Below are positions 1 to 10,897 of a stretch of 64,000 nucleotides of DNA, in pieces. The translations under genes and the position numbers were made by a program. The notes beneath the pieces are model-generated. The model did not search any database. It was not told the origin of the DNA and saw only the letters and a list, made by a program, of their open reading frames with translations. How positions within the stretch are numbered: the stretch's first letter is position 1; each line of letters opens with the position of its first letter. This DNA is from Leclercia adecarboxylata (lineage in GTDB: Bacteria > Pseudomonadota > Gammaproteobacteria > Enterobacterales > Enterobacteriaceae), in the NCBI GenBank assembly GCA_901472455.1, contig LR590464.1:3782001-3846000 (forward strand), written 5' to 3'.

Positions 1-1
1 G

Positions 2-163
2 CTCTACGAAGACGGTAAATTAACCCCGGAAACGCCGCTCACTGGGCTGTTTGTCGAAGAGACGCATGACGTGGATATGGATTCCCTGCTGGATGAGATC
101 ATTTCTGCAGAAGATGAGTATTACGCACGCCAGCGTGCGGTTAAAGAGCGTGAAGACGATTAA
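2..163 (+). CDS. C-terminal fragment of an unrecognised acidic protein
   Basis: The window opens inside a reading frame that runs to a TAA at 161-163, giving 53 C-terminal residues. The tail is strongly acidic (DVDMDSLLDEIISAEDE, ending KEREDD) and probably helical. I do not recognise the family. It converges on the nan operon and is separated from it by a hairpin, so it belongs to a different transcription unit. The 5' part lies outside the window. Confidence 0.6.
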   Translation, partial: LYEDGKLTPETPLTGLFVEETHDVDMDSLLDEIISAEDEYYARQRAVKEREDD

Positions 164-168
164 CAGCC

Positions 169-198
169 AGCAAGCCCGCACGTACTGCGGGCGTTGCT
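169..198. terminator. Hairpin between converging genes
   Basis: Stem GCCCGCA (174-180) pairs with TGCGGGC (186-192) around a five-base loop, extended by an outer AGCAA/TTGCT arm. It sits in the 43 bases between the convergent stop codons of the upstream gene and yhcH, so it may terminate transcription from both sides. No clear T-run is seen on either strand. Confidence 0.5.
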
Positions 199-206
199 GT
201 TCGCCC

Positions 207-1542
<1,336 letters not shown>

Positions 1543-1546
<4 letters not shown>

Positions 1547-2232
1547 TTTGCCGCTCTCTGTAATGCATCCCGATACCACTGGCAGATATGCTCCAGCCGG
1601 GTGATCGCCGATCCGACCGTGACGGTCCATGCCCCATGTTTTATAGCCTGCGCTGCCAGCTCCGGCGCGTTATAGCGCCCCTCGGCCACTACCCGGCAAC
1701 CGGCCTGACTCAATGAGGCCACCAGCGCCAGGTCCGGTTCGGTGGGGGTCTCGTCAGTGGTATAGCCCGACAGCGTGGTGCCAATCAGCTGCGTCCCCTG
1801 CTGGTGGCAGTACAGCCCCTCCTCCTGCGAAGCGCAGTCGGCCATCGCGATCAGTTGGTGGTGCTGAATGCGCGCCAGCAGCGCATCAACGGAGACCGGG
1901 CGAGGCCGTCGGGTGCCGTCAAAGGCGATGATACTGGCCCCCGCCCCGGCCAGGGCATCCACATCCTCCAGCCAGGGGGTAATGCGCACTGGAGAATCGG
2001 GCAGATCGCGCTTCACAATACCGATAATCGGTACGCTCACCAGGGCGCTGACGGCTCGCACGTTCTCAATACCTTCGATGCGCAGCGCCACGGCACCCGC
2101 CTGCTCGGCGGCCAACGCCATCGCCGCGATGATATCCGGTTTATCCAGCGGGCTGCCCGGCACCGGCTGACAGGAGACAATCAGTCCGCCCTGGGCTTTT
2201 ACTTTTGCATCCAACTCGTCAAGAAATGACAT
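1543..2232 (-). CDS. nanE: N-acetylmannosamine-6-phosphate 2-epimerase NanE
   Basis: Converts ManNAc-6-P to GlcNAc-6-P, the third step of cytoplasmic sialic acid degradation. A TIM-barrel protein of 229 residues, the usual family length, with no frame break. I choose the ATG at 2232 ([16 protein letters not shown]) rather than the more upstream ATG at 2301, because the latter lies inside the nanT coding end and the family begins at this point. The end overlaps the nanK start as ATGA. It is the third gene of the nanA-T-E-K-yhcH operon. Confidence 0.92.
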
Positions 2233-2257
2233 AACACCTCCATTAAGAAATTCAGCT

Positions 2258-3748
2258 TTAGCCTTTGTTTTTGACAAAGTGGCTGGCCCTTTCCCGGGCA
2301 ATCAGGGCGCCGCTAAAGGGTTTACCGTCGATGGCGTCATGGGTACGCAGTGCTTCCGGGTGAAGCCAGCGCTGAACGCGGGACGGCATATCAAAACCAA
2401 TCAGCAGGATGACGACAAAGGTCAGGCCAAACGAGAGCGAACAGAGCGCGGTGCCCAGATCCAGACGCTGGGCGATAAACGCGCCCAGCACCGGGGCCAG
2501 CGCCCCGCCCAGTGCGCCGACGTTATAGGTAAATCCAAGCCCGGCCGCACGCTGTTCGGTATCGAAGTAGCCTCCGATCAGTTTAGGCAGGATGCCGGAG
2601 ATCCCCTGACCAAGCATCTGCTGGAAGAAGAGCAGCAGGCCCAGCACCCAGACGCTGCTGCCGCCGATGGTGAACACCGGAACGATCAGCAGTTGGGATG
2701 CCAGCAGGCTACAGACATAGGCTTTACGTGTGCCTAGCCAGTCGCCGAGGAAGCCCCCCGCACAGCATCCGGCGGCGGCACCAAAGCCACTGAAGAACAG
2801 CACCTGCGCGACGGTGGCCGGATCGTAAGCCAAATCCGTTTTCAGATAGGTGGGTAACAGGGCCTGGATAGGCCAGGAGTAGAGAAAAGCAAACAGCACC
2901 ACCACCATCAGGGTGACGCCGGTCGGCCAGCGCTTGCCGCTGCTCTGCACCATAAAGCTGATAAAGATCCCCGCGCACAGCAGGCCGAGCACGGCAATAA
3001 TGGCGGCGCTCTCCAGCTGGCCTGCGAAGCAGAACCACAGCGACACGGACGCCACCAGCGTCATGGCAATATTGATGAAGCGATGGTCACCGCGATAGAG
3101 AATATCCACCATGGTTTTGACCGGGGTTTTACTCTGCTGCTTCTCTTTCCAGTCTTCCGCTTCGGGGATATTTTTTCTCAGCCACAGGGCAAAGATAATC
3201 GGCAGAATGCCGATGAAGAACAGCGCCCGCCAGCCCCACTCCGGCACCACCAGGCTGTAGACCTGGGCCGCCACCACCGCGCCGACGGAGAAGCCAGAAA
3301 TCAAAAAGCCGCTGGCTTTATTGCGTAGGTGTTTTGGCCAGCTTTCAATAACGTAGGTCGCGCTGGAGCCGTACTCCCCCGCCATCCCCATCCCGATCAC
3401 CAGCCGGGCAATGAACATGGTGGTGTACCCCTGGGCCAGACCGCACGCCAGGGTGCCCACGGAAAAGAGCACAATACTGCTCACCATCGCCAGGCGGCGA
3501 CCGTAGCGATCGCCCATCGCGCCCAGCATCAGCCCGCCGAACCAGCGGGAGATAAAGGCGGCGGAGATTAGGCTCGCGGCATGCAGGGTGGTCAGGCCGA
3601 ATTCGGTTTTTATGTCGGTTAAGACGAGGGCTATCAGAACAAAATCAAAACCATCAAGAACATAGCCAACCCAGGCCGCGGAAAACGCACGCCACTGTTG
3701 TCGGCTCAGGCAACGATACCACGGGACATTTTGTGTCATTGTATTCAT
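2258..3748 (-). CDS. nanT: Sialic acid proton symporter NanT
   Basis: Major facilitator superfamily transporter that brings N-acetylneuraminate across the inner membrane with a proton. About 496 residues and unbroken. The MFS loop motif [10 protein letters not shown] follows the second membrane segment, and the sequence [13 protein letters not shown] at the N terminus matches NanT closely. It has more membrane segments than the usual twelve of MFS, as known for NanT. Two near ATGs exist (3748 and 3739); I take 3748. It lies 88 bases downstream of nanA across a hairpin and 25 bases upstream of nanE. Confidence 0.92.
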   Translation of the reverse strand: MNTMTQNVPWYRCLSRQQWRAFSAAWVGYVLDGFDFVLIALVLTDIKTEFGLTTLHAASLISAAFISRWFGGLMLGAMGDRYGRRLAMVSSIVLFSVGTLACGLAQGYTTMFIARLVIGMGMAGEYGSSATYVIESWPKHLRNKASGFLISGFSVGAVVAAQVYSLVVPEWGWRALFFIGILPIIFALWLRKNIPEAEDWKEKQQSKTPVKTMVDILYRGDHRFINIAMTLVASVSLWFCFAGQLESAAIIAVLGLLCAGIFISFMVQSSGKRWPTGVTLMVVVLFAFLYSWPIQALLPTYLKTDLAYDPATVAQVLFFSGFGAAAGCCAGGFLGDWLGTRKAYVCSLLASQLLIVPVFTIGGSSVWVLGLLLFFQQMLGQGISGILPKLIGGYFDTEQRAAGLGFTYNVGALGGALAPVLGAFIAQRLDLGTALCSLSFGLTFVVILLIGFDMPSRVQRWLHPEALRTHDAIDGKPFSGALIARERASHFVKNKG

Positions 3749-3803
3749 GTCAGTCTCCGCAATGGGTAAACCCATACGCTGTTTTTGTAGGATACAGCTT
3801 CAG

Positions 3804-3827
3804 TGATGCCGGATATGCCCGGCATCA
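3804..3827 (-). other. Intercistronic hairpin between nanA and nanT
   Basis: TGATGCCGG (3804-3812) pairs perfectly with CCGGCATCA (3819-3827) around a six-base loop. It fills the gap between nanA and nanT. It lacks a T-run, so it is more likely a transcript-stabilising or REP-like hairpin that sets the nanA:nanT ratio than a full terminator. This role is inferred. Confidence 0.5.
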
Positions 3828-3836
3828 GACGTGGTC

Positions 3837-4736
3837 TTAGCCTTGTTCTTTTTCTTGTTGGAGTTGGTGCGCTAACGTCCGCAGTTCTGGCAGATATTTT
3901 TCATCCACCGGCGCAAACGGCTTACGGCACAGCGGAACCTCAATCACGTCCATATAGTGCAGCACCGTTTTCAGGCCACGGAAAACACCGACCTTGATCA
4001 GCAGATCGATAACCTCATTACATTTGGTCTGCAGCGCCTGGGCGGTGGCGATATCGCCTGCTTTCAGGGCATTGACGATCCCCTGATAACGCCAGCCCAT
4101 GATGTTATAGGTGCTGCCGATCCCGCCATCCGCCCCTGCCAGCAGGCCAGACGCAAAGATCTCATCGTATCCGTTATACAGCACCAGATCCGGGTGCGCC
4201 CGGCGGATCTGCTCCATCTGGAAAAGATCGCCCGAGGTCTGTTTCAGGGCACCCACGCCCGGCAGGGTCACCAGGGTGTTGATCTGATCCAGAGAGAGCT
4301 TCACCCCGCTGAGGGCCGGAATGTTGTACACCACCATCGGCAACCCTTCGGCGGAATCAATGATCGCGCGGTAGTGGTCGCAGTGTTCCTCAAAGCTGAA
4401 CGGGTAGTAGAACGGCGTCACGGCAGAGACGGCGTCATAGCCAAAACGGCTGGCGGCCTGGGCTAACTGCTGGCTTTCATGGGTGCTCACGGTGCCCACA
4501 TGAGCAATCAGGGTCACTTTCCCTTTCGCCTCTTCGGCAACAATTTCAAGCACTTCCTGACGTTCAGCGCTGCTCTGCACAAAGGCTTCGCCGGTGGAGC
4601 CGCCGACGTACAGGCCGTCCACGCCCTGCGCGATATTGAACTGCACCAGCTGGCGCAGGCTTTGGGTATCCAGCTGCTGCTGGTGATTAAACGGTGTAAG
4701 AAGAGCGGGCATAACCCCTTTCAGCGTAACTGACAT
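3837..4736 (-). CDS. nanA: N-acetylneuraminate lyase NanA
   Basis: Class I aldolase that cleaves N-acetylneuraminate to pyruvate and N-acetylmannosamine, the first committed step. The protein has 299 residues and an intact frame. Family hallmarks are visible: GGSTGE near residue 45-50 (pyruvate carboxylate binding), catalytic Tyr137 in VVYNIPA, and Schiff-base Lys165 in GALKQTSGD. It is the first gene of the operon, directly behind the NanR operator. The start [16 protein letters not shown] agrees with the family. Confidence 0.95.
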   Translation of the reverse strand: MSVTLKGVMPALLTPFNHQQQLDTQSLRQLVQFNIAQGVDGLYVGGSTGEAFVQSSAERQEVLEIVAEEAKGKVTLIAHVGTVSTHESQQLAQAASRFGYDAVSAVTPFYYPFSFEEHCDHYRAIIDSAEGLPMVVYNIPALSGVKLSLDQINTLVTLPGVGALKQTSGDLFQMEQIRRAHPDLVLYNGYDEIFASGLLAGADGGIGSTYNIMGWRYQGIVNALKAGDIATAQALQTKCNEVIDLLIKVGVFRGLKTVLHYMDVIEVPLCRKPFAPVDEKYLPELRTLAHQLQQEKEQG

Positions 4737-4772
4737 ATAAACCTCGTGTATGTGATGATGATGCTATGACTG

Positions 4773-4795
4773 TAGACCTTTATACCTGTTATACC
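4773..4795 (-). promoter_or_regulatory. NanR operator with a degenerate third box
   Basis: On the minus strand the sequence reads GGTATA-ACA-GGTATA-AA-GGTCTA. NanR of E. coli is known to bind GGTATA direct repeats at the nanA promoter with this spacing. Here the first two boxes (plus-strand TATACC at 4790-4795 and 4781-4786) are perfect and the third (TAGACC at 4773-4778) has one change. It lies 37-59 bases upstream of the nanA start, consistent with repression of the operon until sialic acid releases NanR. Confidence 0.8.
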
Positions 4796-4862
4796 AGCAA
4801 GACGAAAAAAAACGGCGTCGAAATACGCAGAACGCGATCCAGTTCACTAAATGATCGCGGAA

Positions 4863-5648
4863 TTACTTACGGCGCTTTTTGCTCTGCTCGAAGGCGTGCC
4901 AGGTGGCGAAAACGCTGGTGAGGTGCGCCTGTAAGGCCTGTTCAGCCGCATCGGCATCCCGGCTACGGATCGCCTCGAAGATGGCGATATGCTGTTGATA
5001 ACTGGTGTTATTGTGCTCGTGCAGCGCCTGTTCTGGCACTGTGGGGCGGGCGGCGATCAGCCAGTCGATCAAGGCAACGTGGATCGCCATAAAGATAGGG
5101 TTGTTGGGGATCTCCGCCAGCACGCGGTGAAACTCAACGTCAGAGCGGATAAAGAGCGCGTTGTCATCCAGCGACTGGCTGTTCAGCTCCAGCGCTTTTT
5201 CCAGCAGGGCAATCTGCGCCTCGCTGGCATGTTGGGCGGCATGGCGCACCAGGCTGGATTCAAAGAACAGGCGCAGCTGCTCGAAGTGGGCAATCCCGCC
5301 CGGATGGGCAAGAAAATCTTTCGCCATACCGGACAGCTCGTTGATGATGGTATCCGCAGACGGGCGGGAAATACGGGCGCGCTCGCCGTTCTGGATCTGC
5401 ACCAGCCCTTTGCGTTTTAACGCCGCCAGGGCTTCACGAACCGAAGGCCGACCGACGTTAAAAAATGCCATCAGCTCACGTTCAGAAGGGAGCTGCTCCC
5501 CTTCGGCGAACTCGCGACGACGGATCATCTGCTCCAGCTCTTCTTCCACCATCTCTGACAATTTTTTGCGCGCCAGCGGGCGACGGCGTAATGCACGCCC
5601 AATGGTTTCCGGGGAGTTTTCTGCCTGTTTTTCGCTGGAGATTGTCAT
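4863..5648 (-). CDS. nanR: Sialic acid repressor NanR
   Basis: GntR/FadR-family transcription factor of 261 residues, intact. The winged helix region (about residues 28-98) contains the GntR signature [20 protein letters not shown], followed by an FCD effector domain with metal-ligand histidines ([11 protein letters not shown]). It also has the N-terminal extension seen in E. coli NanR. It represses the nan operon from the operator 67 bases downstream of its stop and is derepressed by N-acetylneuraminate. It lies upstream of the operon on the same strand. Confidence 0.93.
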   Translation of the reverse strand: MTISSEKQAENSPETIGRALRRRPLARKKLSEMVEEELEQMIRRREFAEGEQLPSERELMAFFNVGRPSVREALAALKRKGLVQIQNGERARISRPSADTIINELSGMAKDFLAHPGGIAHFEQLRLFFESSLVRHAAQHASEAQIALLEKALELNSQSLDDNALFIRSDVEFHRVLAEIPNNPIFMAIHVALIDWLIAARPTVPEQALHEHNNTSYQQHIAIFEAIRSRDADAAEQALQAHLTSVFATWHAFEQSKKRRK

Positions 5649-5745
5649 AGAGGTTACATCGTAAGAAGTTGAGTTAAGAAGTTCTTTATCATAACACAGG
5701 CCTTACTGCCAGGTGGTATGCGCGTTCCGGGTGCCGGGGATAAAG

Positions 5746-5772
5746 GCCGGGTAAGGCATCAGGCCACCCGGC
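5746..5772. repeat. REP element
   Basis: The 27-base palindrome begins GCCGGGTAAGGC and ends CCACCCGGC. It matches the enterobacterial REP consensus and the copies at 36696-36721 and 43701-43726. It lies between nanR and the YceI gene. Confidence 0.7.
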
Positions 5773-5950
5773 CATGCAGCGGGGGGCCTGGCGCCCTCGC
5801 CCCGGAAAACTTTCTAAAACTGTGACCTCACCGCAAATGCAGGAATAACAATGCCCTGAATCCCCTTGCCGATGCCCTCACGCCTTTCTACGCTTATCTC
5901 ACGCAGGGCCACACCCCGAATAAACCTGCGCTTTTTGAAAGGGAGACCTT

Positions 5951-6511
5951 ATGCTGCGCCTGTTTCTTCTGCTGGTGGTCACGCTCACCTGCCCGTCGCT
6001 ACAGGCGGCGTCAATTGCTCATACCATCGACACAGAGAGAACCACCATCAAACTGTCGTGGCGCGCCTTTGGCGGCATTCCATCGTGGGCGCATCTGAAG
6101 GGCGTGACGGGTAAAGTCATCCTGAACCCTGAGAATGAATTTGACGACCACATCAATGTCACCGTCCCGGTGGCAACGTTACAGGCTTCCAACAACCTGC
6201 TCACCTGGCAGCTGAAAAGCGACATGTTTTTTGATGCCGCCCGCTACCCAACCATTACCTTCTCCAGCACCCGGGTGGTGAAGCTCGGCCCGGATCACTA
6301 CCGCGCCTTTGGCACCCTTACCGTACGGGATCTCAACCGTCCGGTGATCCTCGACGCCCGGCTCGATCGCCTGTCGGGAGAGACGATCGCCCTGCATGCC
6401 ACTACCGCGATCTCACGATCGGCCTATAAGATGGATCGTTTTGCGCTGGTGGTGGACGATCGCATCGCCATAGCTATCGACATCCAGGCAAAACCCGCCA
6501 CCGCCCTGTAA
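5951..6511 (+). CDS. Secreted YceI-family protein
   Basis: A 186-residue protein with a clear signal peptide (MLRLFLLLVVTLTCPSLQA, cleaved about residue 20) followed by a YceI domain. This is a lipocalin-like beta barrel known to bind polyisoprenoid or amphiphilic lipids in the periplasm. Family cues are IDTERTTIKLSWRAFGG, the KSDMFFDAARYPTITF segment and the TVRDLNRPV turn. The frame is intact and is preceded by the ribosome site AAAGGGAG. Its substrate is unknown. It stands alone, divergent from nanR. A short in-frame stretch just upstream (about 5850-5945) has coding-like composition but no usable start, so I do not call it. Confidence 0.82.
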   Translation: MLRLFLLLVVTLTCPSLQAASIAHTIDTERTTIKLSWRAFGGIPSWAHLKGVTGKVILNPENEFDDHINVTVPVATLQASNNLLTWQLKSDMFFDAARYPTITFSSTRVVKLGPDHYRAFGTLTVRDLNRPVILDARLDRLSGETIALHATTAISRSAYKMDRFALVVDDRIAIAIDIQAKPATAL

Positions 6512-7326
6512 CAGCGCCTGCGATTCACTTTACCGGGAATACCCAACAGATAAAGGCGTAAGAGACAATTTTATTCAATAATATTTATCCATTATTGCCC
6601 CAAAGAGTTCCGCGGGGTGTTCTATACTGCGCCAGCGGAAATAACAATACCGGAGAAAATAATACGAATGTCGTAGAGATATTTACCAACGGCCCGATGA
6701 TAAAATTAAAAAATCATACCTTTGTATTATTACTATCCGCAGAAATCCGGCTAATTACCCGCCATGTCAGAATTGCAAACCCGATAAAAATAAATTTTCG
6801 GCTATGATGATGCGCAGGAAATAAATATCACTGTATGGTTTTTTTATTACGATAAAGTGTGATCGGTCTCCATTTCCACAGCCTTCACCCTTACTGAAAA
6901 CAAAGCCACCAGGTAACGCAAACCCATGCACCGCAAGGCTTTACGAAACACCACCTGCTGCTACTCTCTTTTTTATCACCCTACAAAAAGCGCTATCTCG
7001 CTTATAATTCATTTCGCCGCTTCGTCATTTGCGCTTTTAGTGCTTTCTGGCTATATCATTTTTAAGCAATAATGAGACGATCGCAATATTAATAACAGGG
7101 ATGACAAAATTCACACTTGGCCTTACCGCAACGTTTAGCTGATTCAGATTGAGCTTTAGCGCAATGCCGCTTCCGGGCATACGGATGGGCATAAGTCGCT
7201 TTAAAAACTATTACAGCAGGTCACTCTTTCTAACAAATAGTGTCTCCTTTGGGACGCTTAAAATCTGCTGAGAACAAATGAATTTAAACACACAGCATTT
7301 CTTTCACTCTGTTGGGAGTAATACAC
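6512..7326 (+). other. AT-rich intergenic region upstream of the first adhesin
   Basis: No gene is supported in this 815-base stretch. Its AT content is much higher than its neighbours, as is common for H-NS-silenced promoters of surface genes. The segment at about 7027-7060 (TTGCGCTTTTAGTGCTTTCT, then GGCTATATCA) recurs almost unchanged near 10600-10630 ahead of the second adhesin. A Shine-Dalgarno GGGAGTAA lies just before the ATG at 7327. These shared parts suggest both adhesins inherited the same promoter region. Confidence 0.5.
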
Positions 7327-10132
7327 ATGAGTAAATTCACTGTCATCTCCAGACTGACGCATCAACAAACGGTAGCAGAAGGAAACCAGATCATACTGGG
7401 CGAAGATTCCGTGGTGAAGCTTCAGGCCGGCAGAGGTGATATCGCCAGCTATTCCCGCAGCAACAGCGATCTGCTCGTCAGAATGACCAACGGCGAAACC
7501 GTGACGCTGAAAAACTACTTCGTCAACAACCACCAGCTGGTGCTGGATGAAAACGGTGCCCTGTGGTGGATTAACGATCCGCTCGCGGTGGAGCGTTATC
7601 AGTCGATCCCCTCCACCGATGCCCTGATTGCGGGCAACATCAATAACTCGTACGGCGATACCCCAATCTGGCCGTGGGTGCTGGGCGGCGTGGCAGCAGC
7701 AGGCGGTATTGCGCTGGCGGCGGGCGGTGGCGGCGGTGGTGGCGGCGGCGGGAGTGACGATCGTATCGATCCAGGCCCGGTGCCCCAGGATACCACACCG
7801 CCAACCGCGCCCAGTAACCTGCATTTCGCGAATGGAAATACCCAGCTACTCGGCAGTGCCGAGGCCAACAGTACGGTCACCGTGACCGATACCAGCGGTA
7901 ACGTAGTGGGCAAAGCGAAAACCAACGGCAACGGCGAATTTAGCGTCGAGCTGGGCACGCCCTACACCAACGGCGAGACCCTGACAGTTATCGCCACCGA
8001 CGGTTCCGGTAACGTCAGCCCCTCCACCAGCATCACCGCCGCGGATACGACCCCACCGGAAACCCCGATGATTATTTTGGCGGATGATGCTGTCGGCAGC
8101 CTGACCGGTTCGCTCAACAGCGATCAGACCACCGACGATCCCCGTCCGGTCTTTAGCGGCAGCGGCGAGGCCGGAACCACCCTCACGATTTACGATAACG
8201 GTAAATCCATCGGCTCCACGGTGGTAAACAGCGACGGCAGCTGGACCTTCACCCCCGCCAACAATCTTGCAGACGGCTTCCACCAGTTTACCGCGGCCTC
8301 CACCGACGCTGCGGGCAATGTCAGCCCGGAATCAGCGGTGTTCAACCTCACCATCGATACCGTTGCGCCGAATGCGCCAGTACTGGAAGTGACCGACGAC
8401 GAGGGCACCCTACAGGGCCTGCTGACTAACGGTGGCTTTACCGATGATAACCAGCCCGAACTGGGTGGCTCGGGCGATCCGGGCAGCATCATTGCCATCT
8501 ATGACAATGGCCTGCTGGTGGCGGAAGTGGAGGTTGCCGCCAACGGGGCCTGGAGTTACACCCCGCCTGTCGCCATGGAGGATGGACTGCACAGCATCAC
8601 CCTGACGGAAACCGATGAAGCGGGCAACCTGAGCCCCGTCTCCGCCCCCTTTGAATTTACCATTGACCGTACGCCGCCGCCTGCCCCCCACCGGTCTGGC
8701 GATTAACGCCGCCGGGACAATCCTCACCGGCACCGCAGAAGCCAACGCGACGGTCACGATCACTGACGATGTGGGCACCGCTCTGGGCACGGCGATAGCC
8801 GATGCCAACGGGGCCTTTTCCGTTACCCTGACCCCGCCTCAGCTCAACGGCGAGACGCTGAGCGCCATTGCCACCGACAGAGCCGGTAACGAAGGCCCGG
8901 CGGCAGACCTGGTTGTCCCGGACATTACCGCCCCAGCGGCACCGACCGCCCTGGTGGTGGCCGCGACGGGTGACAGCATAAGCGGTGAAGCCGAAGTGGG
9001 CGCCCGTATTTCGGTGCGTGATGCCGGGGGAACGGAGTTAGGCTCCGGTGAAGTCGGGCTTGACGGTAAGTTCACCGTCCCTGTCTCCCCGAGCCAGCTT
9101 AACGGTGAAGTGCTGACGGTGTACGCGTTCGATACCGCCCAGAACCAGAGTCCTCCGGGGCAGGCCACCGCCGCTGACTCCACCCCGCCACAACCGCCTG
9201 CAGATCTGGATATCTCCACGGATGGCCTGACGCTCACCGGCACCGCGGAAGCGGGCAGCACGGTGGTCATTATGGAAGGCACAACGAAGCTGGGTGAAGT
9301 GGTGGCTGGCGAATCAGGCAGCTTCACCTTTGCTCTGACACCCGCCAGGCTCAACGGTGAGATCCTGAGTCTTACCGCCACCGATGAGGCGAATAACACC
9401 AGCCAGCCCAGTACGGTAGAAGCCGACGACACCACGCCTCCGGCCACGCCAATTATTACCGACGTGGTGGATGACGTTCCTACCCTTCTCGGCACCATTG
9501 CGAGCGGGACAATAACCGACGACCGCACCCCGCAGATCGCCGGGACGGGGGAGCTGGGCACCAAGGTCTTTATCTACAGCGAGAATATTCAGATCGGGAT
9601 GACGGAGGTCGATACGACAGGCCACTGGTCGTTCCAGGTCCCGGCAAGTCTGACGGACGGGGCGCACTCCCTGACCGCCGATGCCGTTGACCGCCGCGGT
9701 AATCACAGCGTGATGTCCGAGATCTGGGCCATTAACGTCGATCCGGCGGCCCCGAACCCGCCGACCGCGACGGTGGCCACCACGGCATTCGCCCAGGCCG
9801 ACGAGCCGGTGGTCAGCACCCTGAGCGCCAGCACCACGGGCGAAACCTTGATCTATAACGTGCTCAACGACACCGGTGACGACCACGTCAGCCACTTCTC
9901 GCTGGCGGCAGGGGACAAAATCGACATCAGCGAGCTATTGATCGGCTGGAATGGCGATCGCGCCACTCTGGGGGGTTACATTCAGGTCAGCAACAGTGAT
10001 GGCAACACGGTGATCAGCCTCGACCGGGACGGGGCTGGCTCCAGCTATACCCCCGCGACGCTGGTGACCCTGGATGAGGTCCAGACCACCTACGAAGAGC
10101 TGGTCAACCAGAACCACATTATTACCGGTTAG
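7327..10132 (+). CDS. BapA-like type I-secreted adhesin, short paralogue (one apparent indel)
   Basis: About 934 residues. The order is an N-terminal BapA-prefix domain (about residues 1-115), a hydrophobic and glycine segment (WPWVLGGVAAAGGIALAAGG then ten G), several bacterial Ig-like repeats of about 90-105 residues, and a type I secretion C-terminal target region (GETLIYNVLNDTGDDHVSHF, DKIDISELLIGW, ending ELVNQNHIITG). Proteins of this type are exported by an ABC/HlyD/TolC machine and act in biofilm and surface adhesion. A run of six C near 8684-8690 breaks the frame; five C restores TPPPAPTGLAINAAG. The protein is much shorter than the next gene but shares both ends with it. It may be a separate functional adhesin or a collapsed copy. 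Confidence 0.8.
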
Positions 10133-10897
10133 CCTGTACGCGCCGGGGGGCGGCAACGCCTTTCCCGGCCTTAAAAACCGAAATATATTTTGCCCTCCGA
10201 TAAAAACCCCACACTTAATGTCATAAATATAGTGATCTAACTAGCATAATATTATTACTACTAAATACCCTGGTTGCCTTAACTTAAACCATGCTCTAAG
10301 TGGCAACACTATTTATTAATGCAAACTCCTGTATATGGATATTAAAATACGCGCCTGATATATCTTATTCACTGCCTTATTTACTCCAGCTTAATTCTTT
10401 ACACAGCCACACTAAAATTATAAATCGCCTGTTTTACACATCCAGATAATTCCTAACCCCTTAAATTACCTTTAAAATGAACGCCTCCACTCAGCGCTTC
10501 GCCCATCACGCCAACCCGCACCCCGCCTGGACTCATTTAATTCACCTCCACAGCAATTACCGCTTCAACACTACTAATCCTTTATTAACCTGCGCTTAAG
10601 TTGCGCTTTTAGCACTTTATGGCTATATCAAATTCAGTCAATACGAAATTGTTACCAATATTAAAGACAAGGATTTTACCGCCGAGAAATATATCTCATA
10701 TCGCCTTACCCCTTAATATCAAGGGCAAAATGTCGCTGCCACCATCCGATTTATCGGCAGCCCTGAATAACTTTCAAATAATTACCCTGGTCATTGTTTC
10801 AAATAAACAGTTTCCCTACGGGTGGCGCTCCAATCTGCTCAATAGAAATGGCTGAAACCGCTCGCCATTTCATTGCACTCTGCCGGGAGTAATACAC
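10133..10897 (+). other. AT-rich intergenic region between the adhesins
   Basis: No gene is supported here. The region is AT-rich and repeats motifs from the region ahead of the first adhesin: TTGCGCTTTTAGCACTTTAT near 10600, and a nearly identical ribosome-site/start context (GGGAGTAATACACATGAGTA) at 10882-10902. It probably holds the promoter of the giant adhesin gene. Confidence 0.5.

Noticed and set aside
6595..6807. 70-residue plus-strand open frame in the AT-rich region
   Set aside because: No ribosome site, no recognisable protein features and AT-driven composition; it looks like chance.
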